54,677 nt of DNA from JAFGIN01 sp050301235 (GTDB lineage: Bacteria > Fibrobacterota > Chitinivibrionia > Chitinivibrionales > Chitinispirillaceae), in the NCBI GenBank assembly GCA_050301235.1, contig JBNKZD010000303.1:1-54677 (forward strand). The letters run 5' to 3'. The notes beneath the pieces are model-generated. The model saw nothing but the letters and a program-made list of their open reading frames with translations, was not told the DNA's origin and ran no database searches. Below, piece after piece: positions 17,201 to 26,462 of the stretch. A program made the position numbers and the translations under genes. Each line of letters starts with the position of its first letter. The stretch's first letter is position 1.

Positions 17201-17602
17201 TTACGATAAAATCATAACTTTAAACTGTGATGGAACCATTGTCATGCCAGCTGGACAGTTAGTACTATTCTGAAGTGCCGGACTGAATGATTTTGTTGAC
17301 GGCATTCCACCGGTGAATACTTTTACACTACCCATTGTGTTTCTTGCCGGTCCCATCATCATTCCAGATGCAACCCCACCGCCCACACCCGCATTGTCAC
17401 CCATACTCATCGGAATAACAGTACCTATATTATGAGCAGGCATCATCGAAATTAGATGTTTCATGTTAGTTGTTGACGGAAGGGCCATCGGTAACTGTGC
17501 AGTATTTGGATATGGTACAGGAACCGGTCCTACAGGTGATGGTGTCAGACACACATCCGGGATACCCATATCCATTCCCCCAAGTGAACAATTTGCAAAC
17601 AT
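17201..17602 (-). CDS. DUF4150 PAAR-like T6SS spike-tip protein
   Basis: 133 residues. The wording MDMGIPDVCLTPSPVGPVPVPYPN followed by GDNAGVGGGVASG and GPARNTMGS is the DUF4150/PAAR-like pattern, a small glycine- and proline-rich cone that caps the VgrG spike. Many DUF4150 proteins carry a C-terminal toxin; this one stops directly after the domain, so any effector must be separate or carried by VgrG. AAGGGAG precedes the ATG. It follows the DUF3540 gene by 34 bases on the same strand. Confidence 0.88.
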   Translation of the reverse strand: MFANCSLGGMDMGIPDVCLTPSPVGPVPVPYPNTAQLPMALPSTTNMKHLISMMPAHNIGTVIPMSMGDNAGVGGGVASGMMMGPARNTMGSVKVFTGGMPSTKSFSPALQNSTNCPAGMTMVPSQFKVMILS

Positions 17603-17636
17603 TTGTTTTCTCCCTTAACAGTATAACAAATTCACC

Positions 17637-18302
17637 TTACCCCATGTGAATCCGTTCACCATCAATTTTTGTATCTTTTCTACTTATCATAACAGTATGT
17701 GTCGAATCAAGCGAGAATAAGCCATCTATTTTACGGACCATCTGGGCAGATTTTACATGATCTGAGCATTCTGAATGGCGAATGTAATCTTTAACTTTTT
17801 GAAGTAATTGCCCAGCCATTGTGGTTATGGTTTTACTGATAAATTGCACCGTATTAAACGCCGCATTTACATTCTTTCCACTCACGGTGACAGATTCCAG
17901 ATTCGCGAAGGTCTGGCGGTTCTTTACCGAACATGTATCTGTCAGGACATTCACGTTTTTTATCGACGAAATTCCGACAGATTCACCTGCTACCAGATTT
18001 ATTGATCCAGATCCTGCGCTAAATGTTGCATCTGATGGAAATTCTACGGTCATGTTTTTAGATTCAGCTCTTTCCAGAATAGCAATTAAATAATACCTGC
18101 CATCCGGATTATTTAAACATGCGACATAATCACCCGCTTGTGGTTTCACAAGACAACTGAACGCGACCTTACATGAACACAGGTCATCGCCAATCATCAC
18201 TCCAACTTCATTGTCAAAAAATGACAGCACATGACCATATCGGAGTGCTGTGTACATTTCAGCAGAAGATACATGATCACATACAGGTAATTCAGAATGC
18301 AT
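17637..18302 (-). CDS. DUF3540 protein of the T6SS spike module
   Basis: 221 residues. The pattern of an N-terminal beta-barrel-like region (VLSFFDNEVGVMI, AFSCLVKPQAGDYVACL), then short repeated strands (INLVAGESVGISSIKNV), is that of DUF3540. These proteins co-occur with VgrG, DUF2169 and DUF4150 genes in many T6SS islands and are thought to take part in spike assembly or effector loading. It overlaps the pentapeptide gene by 11 bases. There are no catalytic residues or membrane spans. Confidence 0.83.
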   Translation of the reverse strand: MHSELPVCDHVSSAEMYTALRYGHVLSFFDNEVGVMIGDDLCSCKVAFSCLVKPQAGDYVACLNNPDGRYYLIAILERAESKNMTVEFPSDATFSAGSGSINLVAGESVGISSIKNVNVLTDTCSVKNRQTFANLESVTVSGKNVNAAFNTVQFISKTITTMAGQLLQKVKDYIRHSECSDHVKSAQMVRKIDGLFSLDSTHTVMISRKDTKIDGERIHMG

Positions 18303-19353
18303 CCTTACCCCATTCCTCAGCCCGTTTTCGTTTCTGATCGGTTCCCAGGGCTAAAGATTTTGTCGAACCAGACCATATTGTTTTTTCTTCATTGATCATA
18401 TGAAGTTTTGCTCCCATTAAACCAGCATCCTTAAAATTTGAACCTTTAAGCGCCGAATGTGATAAATCTGCATAGTTTAATTTTGTACCTGAAAAATCGG
18501 ATCCTTCAGCAGAAATTTTCTCAAACTGAGCCATAGTACAATCAGCACCCGACATATTTGCTTTTTCTAACTTTGCATTTTGAAAGCTAGCGTTAGTAAG
18601 AATTGCATTTTTCATACTTGTTTTTGCCAGATTCGCATTAAAAAAATTGGCCAGATCGAGATTGGCAGAATCAAAACGAGTATCCTCAAGCTGAGCTTCC
18701 ATGAAACCGCCCTGAGAAATTCTGGAATTTGCGAAATTACAACCGTTTAAAGTGCAACCGGAAAATTGGCAAAGTGTAAGGTCCATATTGCTGAAGTCAA
18801 TAGAATCGAGTTTGGCATTATAAAACATCGTCATATGTATCTTTGTTTCTTTAAAGCTGTTACGACCAAATACACTTTCAAAAAAAATGGCCCTGTCAAA
18901 TGAAGTGCTTTCAAATAAAACGCCAGCAAGTTTACAGGTGTAAAAAACGGTTAATACGATGTTCGATTTACTCAAATTTGCATCAACCATCGAGACATCA
19001 CTAAAAACTCCGCTTTGAAGCACCGCACCTTCAAAGCGAGTACGATCCATAGATGTCTCTATGAATTTAGTAGATTCCATCTCTGCACTTTCAAACACAG
19101 CATTACTGCAGTCACAGGAATTCATGACCATATCAACGAGATTTGCATTAGAAAAATTCGCACCAGCCATGGAACATCTGTTGAAAACTGTTTCATGAAG
19201 ATCTGCTCCGGAAAAATCGCATCCATCAAATTTCATCTCGATGAAAATTCCACCAGACAGATCGATTCCTTTGCAATCCATACCAGAGAAATCCTGCTGG
19301 CTGTAAAATTCGCCCTCTTTTTTTACCTTATAAGAGAATTCAGCACCGTTCAT
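18292..19353 (-). CDS. Pentapeptide-repeat protein linked to the T6SS spike
   Basis: 353 residues, mainly A(D/N)LxX-type pentapeptides from about residue 15 to 310 (FSGADLHETVF, ANFSNANLVDMVM, ANLDLANFFNANL), which fold as a square beta-helix. The start is placed at the ATG at 19353, which overlaps the upstream stop as ATGA and has GGGAG seven bases upstream. An ATG four codons earlier is possible. The tail is basic (TDQKRKRAEEW). It is a paralogue of the repeat half of the preceding DUF2169 protein. Its function is unknown; coupling suggests a partner or adaptor for the same cargo. Confidence 0.85.
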   Translation of the reverse strand: MNGAEFSYKVKKEGEFYSQQDFSGMDCKGIDLSGGIFIEMKFDGCDFSGADLHETVFNRCSMAGANFSNANLVDMVMNSCDCSNAVFESAEMESTKFIETSMDRTRFEGAVLQSGVFSDVSMVDANLSKSNIVLTVFYTCKLAGVLFESTSFDRAIFFESVFGRNSFKETKIHMTMFYNAKLDSIDFSNMDLTLCQFSGCTLNGCNFANSRISQGGFMEAQLEDTRFDSANLDLANFFNANLAKTSMKNAILTNASFQNAKLEKANMSGADCTMAQFEKISAEGSDFSGTKLNYADLSHSALKGSNFKDAGLMGAKLHMINEEKTIWSGSTKSLALGTDQKRKRAEEWGKDAF

Positions 19354-22217
19354 TTCGACTCCCATTCTTCTATAAGTGTATTATCGAGATTACAATTTTT
19401 AAATGTCGTATTGATAATACAGGATCTGAGGAAATCAACAGAAAAGAGATTAGCTCCATTGAAAGATACATTTTCAAGCTGAGCCTTTGCAAGCGATCCA
19501 TAAATCAGGTTAGCACGATCCAGATTCGCATCTTTAAGTATCGATTTTCTGAATTGAGCACCTGATGCCTGGATTTCTGAAAGATCTGCACCGGTAAGAT
19601 CTGCGCTTGTAAAATTCGCATTTTCGGCAGATGCATGTTTCAAATTGGCATCAATCATTAATAATCCCTGAAAATTAGCTTTATCTAATTTTGCTCCAAC
19701 AAAAGAACACTCCTTTATGGGCATTGTTGCAGGATCTGGAGCTGCAAAACAGGCTTGAATCATGGTTGCATTATCGAAACACACATTTTCAAGAGGTGTT
19801 TCAGCCCATACAGAATTTGAAAGATCTGCATTGGAAAAGTCGATATCACTTAAATTACTCTGCACAAATACAGCTTTAGCAATGTGTGCTCCTTGGAATA
19901 TTGTTCCTTTAACCGTCGCATTGATAAACATCGCACCAGGAATTTGCACACCACTTAAATCTGCACCATTGAAATTGGTTTCACGTATTTCTACACCGGT
20001 AAGATTACACTGTGAAATCTTCGCCCCTGTAAAATCACCCTTTGTCAGCACTGCATTACTCATATCTGCTGCAGAAAAGTTTGCTCCAGCAGCATGAACT
20101 GCACCGATATTACAACGTGTAAAGTTAGCCCCTGTTAAATCAGCATTCTCCAGTTGTGCCCGGCACATAATTGCATCGGTAAAATTGGTCCCTTTCAGAC
20201 TTGCACCATTGAAATTGACCTGTTCTAAAAAACATCCACTGAAATCGATACCATCAAGTTTTTTAAATGACAAATCAATACATGCCCAGTCACCATTTGC
20301 AACAGAATCTCCTGAGTTCACCTTTTCGAGAAATTGTTGAGTAATTTGTTCGATTGTTTCTTTGTGCGGCGAGAGACCGTCGTGAAGGTAATGTGCTGCC
20401 ATTTTATAAAGACTCTTGAACTTGTCAGCAACCTTCTGCAATTCATCAGTATTAACATTATTCATCATTGAAAGTAATTGACATTCAATTATCTTACACT
20501 CTTCGTCACTCATGCCCGCAGCTTTCATACCATTAAAATGCTGCATTGCATCACTCATTTGTGGTTGTATTTCTATCAGTTGTGAACTGATATTATCCAT
20601 TGACATTCGCGGCAAAGGTTCAATTTGTTTCGAAACACCTTCAGCTGTTGAATTTTTCAACACCTCAATTAGCTTGCGCAACTCCTCTTTGCCCTCGGTT
20701 GAAATATCATCAGGAATTTTAACTTTAAATAATTCATCGGGACCAACTGCACTCTGCAGCTTCTCAATTTCAGCCAGCCCCAGCTGAGTCTTTTTTTCTA
20801 TGAATTTAACAGCTTCATCAGTAATTTTGTCGATACAATCAAACGAGAAATTTTTTAAGGAAAGCTTTGATGGATCCCCCGATGTGATTCCAGGCAAAAT
20901 CTTTTCAAGCGCCTGGCTCAACATTGCTACATCCGGATCTTCAACACCGGAAACTGCAGTTGGATTCAATCCGGTTTCAATAGCTTCCACCATTTCGGGT
21001 GTAATATTATCATTGTTTGCAAGTACTTCCTGCAATTGCGTTTTTGCCTCAACCAATTTTTTATCAACCGATAACTGAACCCCTGCCATCTTTGCATCAA
21101 GATTCTTCCCAAACTCACTATTTGCAACACTAACAAGTGATCGTTCCTGAAGCAACTCCATTGCACATTTGTCATTAATGGGGATCAGGTCCTGCGTATT
21201 TAAACCATTAAGAAGTGAATCAGTACTATTAATCCGCCGTTCGAGAGAATATCGGTAATGTTCGATTGGACGTACCGAATCTTTTTGTCGTTCATATGCG
21301 GCAAGTAAATATTGTACTTGTGTTGCTTCATCATCCGAAACTTCGATTGTTGCACGATAGTAAAGCATCCCGATTAAAACATCCGGGAAAAACCAGACCG
21401 TATCAAGATTCATCGACAACTCACTAAACTCTTCTATACCCTCTTGAGGTCTTTGCCTGCAAAAACAACGTACATTCAATGCGGGAAGCTTGCCTTGAAT
21501 ACACTTTACAGATTGATGCATATTGTAAATCGAAAATTCTTCATCTCCGTTGTAATAATTATCCAGCCGTTGATCCTCTGGGGCAACCATAAAATATCGC
21601 CAATCAAAATCATCTGGATAACCGGGAAAGAATTTCTCACGATAAGTTGAGTCGTACGTACCAGCAAAACGCATGCGCTGAGGCCATGTAGGATCAAATG
21701 GGCCAAAACCAGCTGGATCAGAACGATCATCCGGAAAAACAATAAGGTTTCGTGGATCTTCAATATATGGGAGTCTCTCATCCATGTATCCAATACCTGA
21801 AGGATTTTCCTTATATGAGCTACCACCAAAAGCGTTTGTGTAATCAATAGTACGAGTTGTAAACGGTTCTGGTTTTGAAGGCAAACCACTAATAAATTTC
21901 CTGGGACCGAAAATGTAAAGTATTTTCTCCTGTTTACCAAGACGTATTCTTACCTCTCCGCCATTGACTGGTTGCCCCTCGGGCGCGTAATAACTTCCTG
22001 AAACAAGAAACTCACCTTGCGGTTTAGGCATACCCATATCTGGGAGTGGATGTGTACCCATGAGTGGAAAAATTTTCTCTACGGCATCAAATTCGAGCAT
22101 TACCTCATTTAATAATAAATTAAACCCGGCATTACAGGTAACAGTAAAAAAGAAACGACCATTGTGTTCAATCACTTGTGTCGTAAGTCCGATTTGAAGT
22201 GGACGGAAAATTTTCAC
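19350..22217 (-). CDS. DUF2169-pentapeptide fusion, probable T6SS adaptor/chaperone
   Basis: About 955 residues in three parts. Residues 1 to about 290 are DUF2169 (IFRPLQIGLTTQVIEHNG at the start, then FGGSSYKENPSGIGY), a domain known as a chaperone for PAAR-like/DUF4150 cargo in T6SS. Residues about 300-640 form a helical middle region. From about 645 to the end come pentapeptide repeats (for example ANFTSADLTGADLSEIQ). I place the start at GTG 22217, eight bases behind a GAGGG; a TTG one codon earlier is equally readable. It lies 45 bases after vgrG and is coupled to the second pentapeptide gene by ATGA. The fusion of the chaperone to a long helix is notable. Confidence 0.88.
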   Translation of the reverse strand: MKIFRPLQIGLTTQVIEHNGRFFFTVTCNAGFNLLLNEVMLEFDAVEKIFPLMGTHPLPDMGMPKPQGEFLVSGSYYAPEGQPVNGGEVRIRLGKQEKILYIFGPRKFISGLPSKPEPFTTRTIDYTNAFGGSSYKENPSGIGYMDERLPYIEDPRNLIVFPDDRSDPAGFGPFDPTWPQRMRFAGTYDSTYREKFFPGYPDDFDWRYFMVAPEDQRLDNYYNGDEEFSIYNMHQSVKCIQGKLPALNVRCFCRQRPQEGIEEFSELSMNLDTVWFFPDVLIGMLYYRATIEVSDDEATQVQYLLAAYERQKDSVRPIEHYRYSLERRINSTDSLLNGLNTQDLIPINDKCAMELLQERSLVSVANSEFGKNLDAKMAGVQLSVDKKLVEAKTQLQEVLANNDNITPEMVEAIETGLNPTAVSGVEDPDVAMLSQALEKILPGITSGDPSKLSLKNFSFDCIDKITDEAVKFIEKKTQLGLAEIEKLQSAVGPDELFKVKIPDDISTEGKEELRKLIEVLKNSTAEGVSKQIEPLPRMSMDNISSQLIEIQPQMSDAMQHFNGMKAAGMSDEECKIIECQLLSMMNNVNTDELQKVADKFKSLYKMAAHYLHDGLSPHKETIEQITQQFLEKVNSGDSVANGDWACIDLSFKKLDGIDFSGCFLEQVNFNGASLKGTNFTDAIMCRAQLENADLTGANFTRCNIGAVHAAGANFSAADMSNAVLTKGDFTGAKISQCNLTGVEIRETNFNGADLSGVQIPGAMFINATVKGTIFQGAHIAKAVFVQSNLSDIDFSNADLSNSVWAETPLENVCFDNATMIQACFAAPDPATMPIKECSFVGAKLDKANFQGLLMIDANLKHASAENANFTSADLTGADLSEIQASGAQFRKSILKDANLDRANLIYGSLAKAQLENVSFNGANLFSVDFLRSCIINTTFKNCNLDNTLIEEWESK

Positions 22218-22262
22218 CAATCAAACCCTCTAATTAAAAAAAATTATAGCAGAGTTAACAAA

Positions 22263-25200
22263 CTAAGTATGAATGTGAAGTCCCTGCGATATTTTTGTTT
22301 TTAAATTTTTTATTTCGATACCAATATCGTGAAGTTTAGTTTCCACTTTAGCTATATTTGCATTGGCTTTCTTTATACTTGGTAACTTCTGGAGTTCTAC
22401 CTCAACTTTTTCATTTCCTTCTGTTTCTAAATTAAACCCTTCATACTTTACTTTTTTTGTGATCCCATTATAAGTTAACTCACCACCTTTTTTATAAAGT
22501 ATTTTCGTGCTCAGCCCGGCACCAACGTCAACTGTAGTATCTAAAGTAGCTGAAACGTTCACATCCAGTTTTGTGGATGCATCGATCTTAAGAGTCGTAT
22601 CAAGAATACCCGTATTAACCTCAATTTTTAACGTAGGTAATGTCGGGGTGTTATATACAAATCCAAAACCACCATAATCAAACTCATAATTACTAAGATT
22701 TCCGGTAAGTGGATCATACTTTGCTGTTGAGCCTGCACCATTAGCATCCTTTTTCTCATGAGTGAGAAGCTTACCACCTTCAGTATACTCTCTTGATTCT
22801 TGAGTCCCACCATAATGAAATTCATAAGAATCACCTTTTGTATGCGATTCAAATTGTCCAACTTTTACTTCGATACCATTACCTCTTTGAAAATCATATG
22901 TATCTCCGAAGCTCTTCTCTACCCATGTAGTTTCAGGTTTCATAAATTCATTTTTTTCGTATATGTCACTACTCTGAACCCATTTACCATCTTCTTTCTT
23001 AATACTACTTCGAACTTTTTCAGCCCAGGATTTTATATCCATACCAGAGATATCATTGTCGGCACTTGGTCCGGGTATCAGATCGCCAACATTCTTACCA
23101 ATCACCGTTTGACTAGCCCCGACACTAACTCCAACCACCATACTAAGAATTGAAGCTATCCCTGCAATAACAGCACTAGCTGTCAAAGCTCCAGCAATCG
23201 GATCCGTACTTGCACATGCAGTAGCGACTCCAGAAATTGCAGCATATTTAATAGGTATACTGACAGTTGAAGCCGCAACACTTACTACATTCCCGATGAC
23301 GATCCCGGCAATCGCTGTACCAGCTCGCGTTTTGTCAGCTTCTATTGAAAATTGTTTATTAAACTCAGGATCCCATGAAATATGCTGCTCATTATAAATT
23401 CCACCAGCAAATGCATAAGTATTTCCAGTTAAATCATATTGACAACCATTCTGAATATTGAGCACATCACCCTCAATGAAACGTACCTGGGCATTGTCAA
23501 GAAAGTATTGCCATCGTTTCTTGTTTTTATCATCCTTGTTATTCTGAGTATCAGATGACAGAAACTTCATATCATTAGTGAAACCAGCTGCCGAATCAGA
23601 AATCCCAATCGGTCTTAGAACGTCAAGACTCTCTGAAGGCTTTTGCCAGTTTTGGTTATATACTTTGTTACGTAAATCTTTGATCTTCCCATTTGGACAC
23701 TGGGTTTCGGAAGGCAAACCACCAACATACTCACCAAAAAGTCCCGATGATTCAAGCCAATATTGCCCATCAGTGCGAATGCGGATGCCATTTGATTCGT
23801 TCCTTATTATCATTGGATCGAAAACATTAAGAACAACCTGCACCGTTCTTACTGACTTAAATGCAAGTTCACATTCTCCAGAAGAAAAATCCTGAGTGCC
23901 AGATTCTACTGTAAAAAGTTCATTTTCAATTGTTACTCGTGTACCCGATGGTATCGTAGGATTATCGTTATTAGTAACCCCCTCGAGAGGATAAATCTGA
24001 TTATCATTAATTTTAAATTTGTAGAAAGATCCCCCCTGCAGACTCTGTGTTTCGGTACGTTCAACGACATATCTTTTCTTACGATAATAATTAACACGTG
24101 TTCCAGAAATTGTTGCTGATGCAATCGTTTTATTATCCAACGACCATGTTCCAGTACCATCCTCGTAAGTAGTTATATCTTCGCCTATTGCAACATCCCA
24201 GGATGATGGTGGGTCATTATGTGCTCCCAGGCGAATCCATGTCCCAGCAGTCGGCGTCTCCATTATTATCCGCTCTTTCCCCTCAAGATCCTCCATCCGG
24301 ATCTTGTTGTTTCCACCGGTCTGGATTACCGACTCTGTCTGATTCTTTGCGCTTACAGGACTTGGTGTTTCGGGGTTGGCAATCGCACCTGCAATTACCG
24401 GCCGGTCAGGATCACCATCAATAAAAGTAAGAAGCACTTCCGTGCCTTTTGTCAGAGGAAACTGCATACCACCGGCCTGATTGGCATACGGTTGCATCAT
24501 GCGCAGCCAGGTTGATGCCTTCCCACTTTTGTGATTATCACTTTCATCAAAGGGGAGCCGCACCTTGTAGCGCCCCTGATCATCCAACTCCGCATATTTC
24601 CCGCTTCCTTCAGCATCGACTTTCGCATGCAAAGTTCCTGATATATACGGCCGAGTTGATTTTTTCTCCGCACGAAACTGTACATTCGATGGTATCGTGG
24701 TAAAACTGTTACGATAATAGATAGTATGTTTATAGCCGGGTACTCCCTCAGCGATACTTGGCAGAAGATACCCCATCTGATTCCCTTCATGAGAGATACT
24801 CTCAACCAGATACTGCTGATTGAAACTTTCCCGGTAGTGGTTGCTCAGTGTAAAGGTATACCCGGGTTCGATAAATGGAATCGTACTTTCACCGATAAAT
24901 TCTCTTCTGCGACAATTTAGTATTTCAGCTCTGATTCCCGCAAGTCGATCTCCCTCTTCGGATGTCTCAAAATACTCCCCGTAAATGTAATCGGTCCCCC
25001 GCCCTTTTGAATCGACATCGGCTGAACCGCTTATGCCCAGTGATGGACGCTGATAGTTGTAGTCTTTCAGGAAAATCTTTTGTGGAAGTTGCCGCTGCCT
25101 GCAGGTGAATGAATTTACAATCTCAACATTTTCGTCTTCTAACAGCCCTTCCGGTGGAGCATACGACACATCAGGGAGATTGGTATGGGCAATATTGGTA

Positions 25201-25766
25201 TCGGTAAAAATTATCTTTTCTGCAGGCCCCTTCTGATCAAAATAATAGTACAGCCCCTCCCGCTCAAGCCATCGTGAAATAAAATTAAAATGGCTCTCAT
25301 TATACTGACAAACATAATCAATCGGTTTATATGTATTGCGGGTCTTAAACTCAAAATCGAGTTTTGTTAATCCACTGTCCTTCAATGCCAGAGCGATGAT
25401 TTCCGGAACACTCTTGTTAAGGCAGACCTGATTGTGGTGAGTTATTGAAAGCCACCAGAGCCGCGGCACAAGATGAGCACGGTAAAAAACATATTCATTA
25501 TACTTATGTAACTGTTCAAACGAATTTAATATTCCATGAAAATCAACATCATCCCCATTCTTTCGGTGAATGGTAAATTTTGCCGGATAAGCCATCACTT
25601 CATCAAGATCAATATCGGTTGAATCGGAAACCAGCATAATTTCAAACTCATATGGTAATGATATTCCTTCAACACCAGAAAACTGAACGACACCAAATGT
25701 GTCCTGATTCAAAGATGATGAATTTGATATAAACGAAAAACGTCTTTCGGGCATATATTTTGGCAT
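22263..25766 (-). CDS. tssI: VgrG/TssI spike protein with long C-terminal extension
   Basis: 1167 residues, against about 650 for a plain VgrG. The gp27-like part spans about 1-370 (YVCQYNESHFNFISRWLEREGLYYYF-type block near 151-175, in pieces). The gp5 OB-fold follows at about 375-465 (GRYKVRLPF, GTEVLLTFIDGDPDRPVI). The core ends near 515 with ETPTAGTWIRLGAHND. The rest is unusual: an unrecognised beta-rich region (520-810), a strongly hydrophobic Gly/Ala-rich stretch (about 814-890) and a repetitive beta-rich tail (about 950-1110, GDTYDFQRGNGIEVKV), ending in a helix with HIHT. This makes it a candidate evolved VgrG. An SD-like AGGA precedes the ATG. Confidence 0.92.
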   Translation of the reverse strand: MPKYMPERRFSFISNSSSLNQDTFGVVQFSGVEGISLPYEFEIMLVSDSTDIDLDEVMAYPAKFTIHRKNGDDVDFHGILNSFEQLHKYNEYVFYRAHLVPRLWWLSITHHNQVCLNKSVPEIIALALKDSGLTKLDFEFKTRNTYKPIDYVCQYNESHFNFISRWLEREGLYYYFDQKGPAEKIIFTDTNIAHTNLPDVSYAPPEGLLEDENVEIVNSFTCRQRQLPQKIFLKDYNYQRPSLGISGSADVDSKGRGTDYIYGEYFETSEEGDRLAGIRAEILNCRRREFIGESTIPFIEPGYTFTLSNHYRESFNQQYLVESISHEGNQMGYLLPSIAEGVPGYKHTIYYRNSFTTIPSNVQFRAEKKSTRPYISGTLHAKVDAEGSGKYAELDDQGRYKVRLPFDESDNHKSGKASTWLRMMQPYANQAGGMQFPLTKGTEVLLTFIDGDPDRPVIAGAIANPETPSPVSAKNQTESVIQTGGNNKIRMEDLEGKERIIMETPTAGTWIRLGAHNDPPSSWDVAIGEDITTYEDGTGTWSLDNKTIASATISGTRVNYYRKKRYVVERTETQSLQGGSFYKFKINDNQIYPLEGVTNNDNPTIPSGTRVTIENELFTVESGTQDFSSGECELAFKSVRTVQVVLNVFDPMIIRNESNGIRIRTDGQYWLESSGLFGEYVGGLPSETQCPNGKIKDLRNKVYNQNWQKPSESLDVLRPIGISDSAAGFTNDMKFLSSDTQNNKDDKNKKRWQYFLDNAQVRFIEGDVLNIQNGCQYDLTGNTYAFAGGIYNEQHISWDPEFNKQFSIEADKTRAGTAIAGIVIGNVVSVAASTVSIPIKYAAISGVATACASTDPIAGALTASAVIAGIASILSMVVGVSVGASQTVIGKNVGDLIPGPSADNDISGMDIKSWAEKVRSSIKKEDGKWVQSSDIYEKNEFMKPETTWVEKSFGDTYDFQRGNGIEVKVGQFESHTKGDSYEFHYGGTQESREYTEGGKLLTHEKKDANGAGSTAKYDPLTGNLSNYEFDYGGFGFVYNTPTLPTLKIEVNTGILDTTLKIDASTKLDVNVSATLDTTVDVGAGLSTKILYKKGGELTYNGITKKVKYEGFNLETEGNEKVEVELQKLPSIKKANANIAKVETKLHDIGIEIKNLKTKISQGLHIHT

Positions 25767-25901
25767 ATCCTGGATTCCTCCACATGGGAATTTTCTATCG
25801 TTGTCTCAATATAGTAAAATAATTATGCGACAACAGTGCCGTTAAGCTATTTTTAAATTAATATACTTTATATTATTCTATGCAGTCTATAGGAGTATTA
25901 A

Positions 25902-26462
25902 ATGAAATTTGAACATACAATTATCATAGCTGCACTCATTTTTTCATGCAGTGTTCCGCTTGTAAAACTGACCCCTGATACCATAAGTAATTATGGACTG
26001 GACCAGAACACTATAAAAAATATTCAATGTTACTTTCAAACATTAAATGTACATACCGACAGTACTGTCACCAGGGATGAACCAACCCGTTATATCCGGG
26101 TAAACAAAAAGCGAGTTGTTACCGATGACTCATCTGATGTGCAACGTTCACAACTTCCTTCAAGTTCTGTGATCGTGTTAAAAAATAATACGCCATGTAA
26201 AATTGACAGTGTTCTTGAAAATGGTACCGTGCTTCTGGCAGAATTTGATACCACAGCTGTTACCCCTGTAAAATTCAAATTCAAACTTTCTTACAGATCC
26301 GGCTACAGTTTTGAACTGATATCCGATTCCATTGTCTATAACAATGAACTCTACATTCGCTCCCCTACTCCCCTTATTGAGAATATCGGGCTTTTGTATA
26401 TTGATAAAAAAAGTCTCGAATCACGGGAATATGTTCTTCCCGGAAAAACGATAAAGAATTAA
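25902..26462 (+). CDS. Lipoprotein-like protein of unknown function
   Basis: 186 residues and the only plus-strand gene inside the T6SS region. The N-terminus MKFEHTIIIAALIFSCSV is a signal sequence with a lipobox-like IFS-C. The mature part is hydrophilic and probably beta-rich. AGGAG sits seven bases before the ATG. It is divergent from vgrG (135-base spacer) and convergent with the solute-binding gene, with which it shares the stop region (a four-base overlap, TTAA). An immunity or envelope role is possible from its position beside vgrG, but the sequence alone does not show it. Confidence 0.68.
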   Translation: MKFEHTIIIAALIFSCSVPLVKLTPDTISNYGLDQNTIKNIQCYFQTLNVHTDSTVTRDEPTRYIRVNKKRVVTDDSSDVQRSQLPSSSVIVLKNNTPCKIDSVLENGTVLLAEFDTTAVTPVKFKFKLSYRSGYSFELISDSIVYNNELYIRSPTPLIENIGLLYIDKKSLESREYVLPGKTIKN

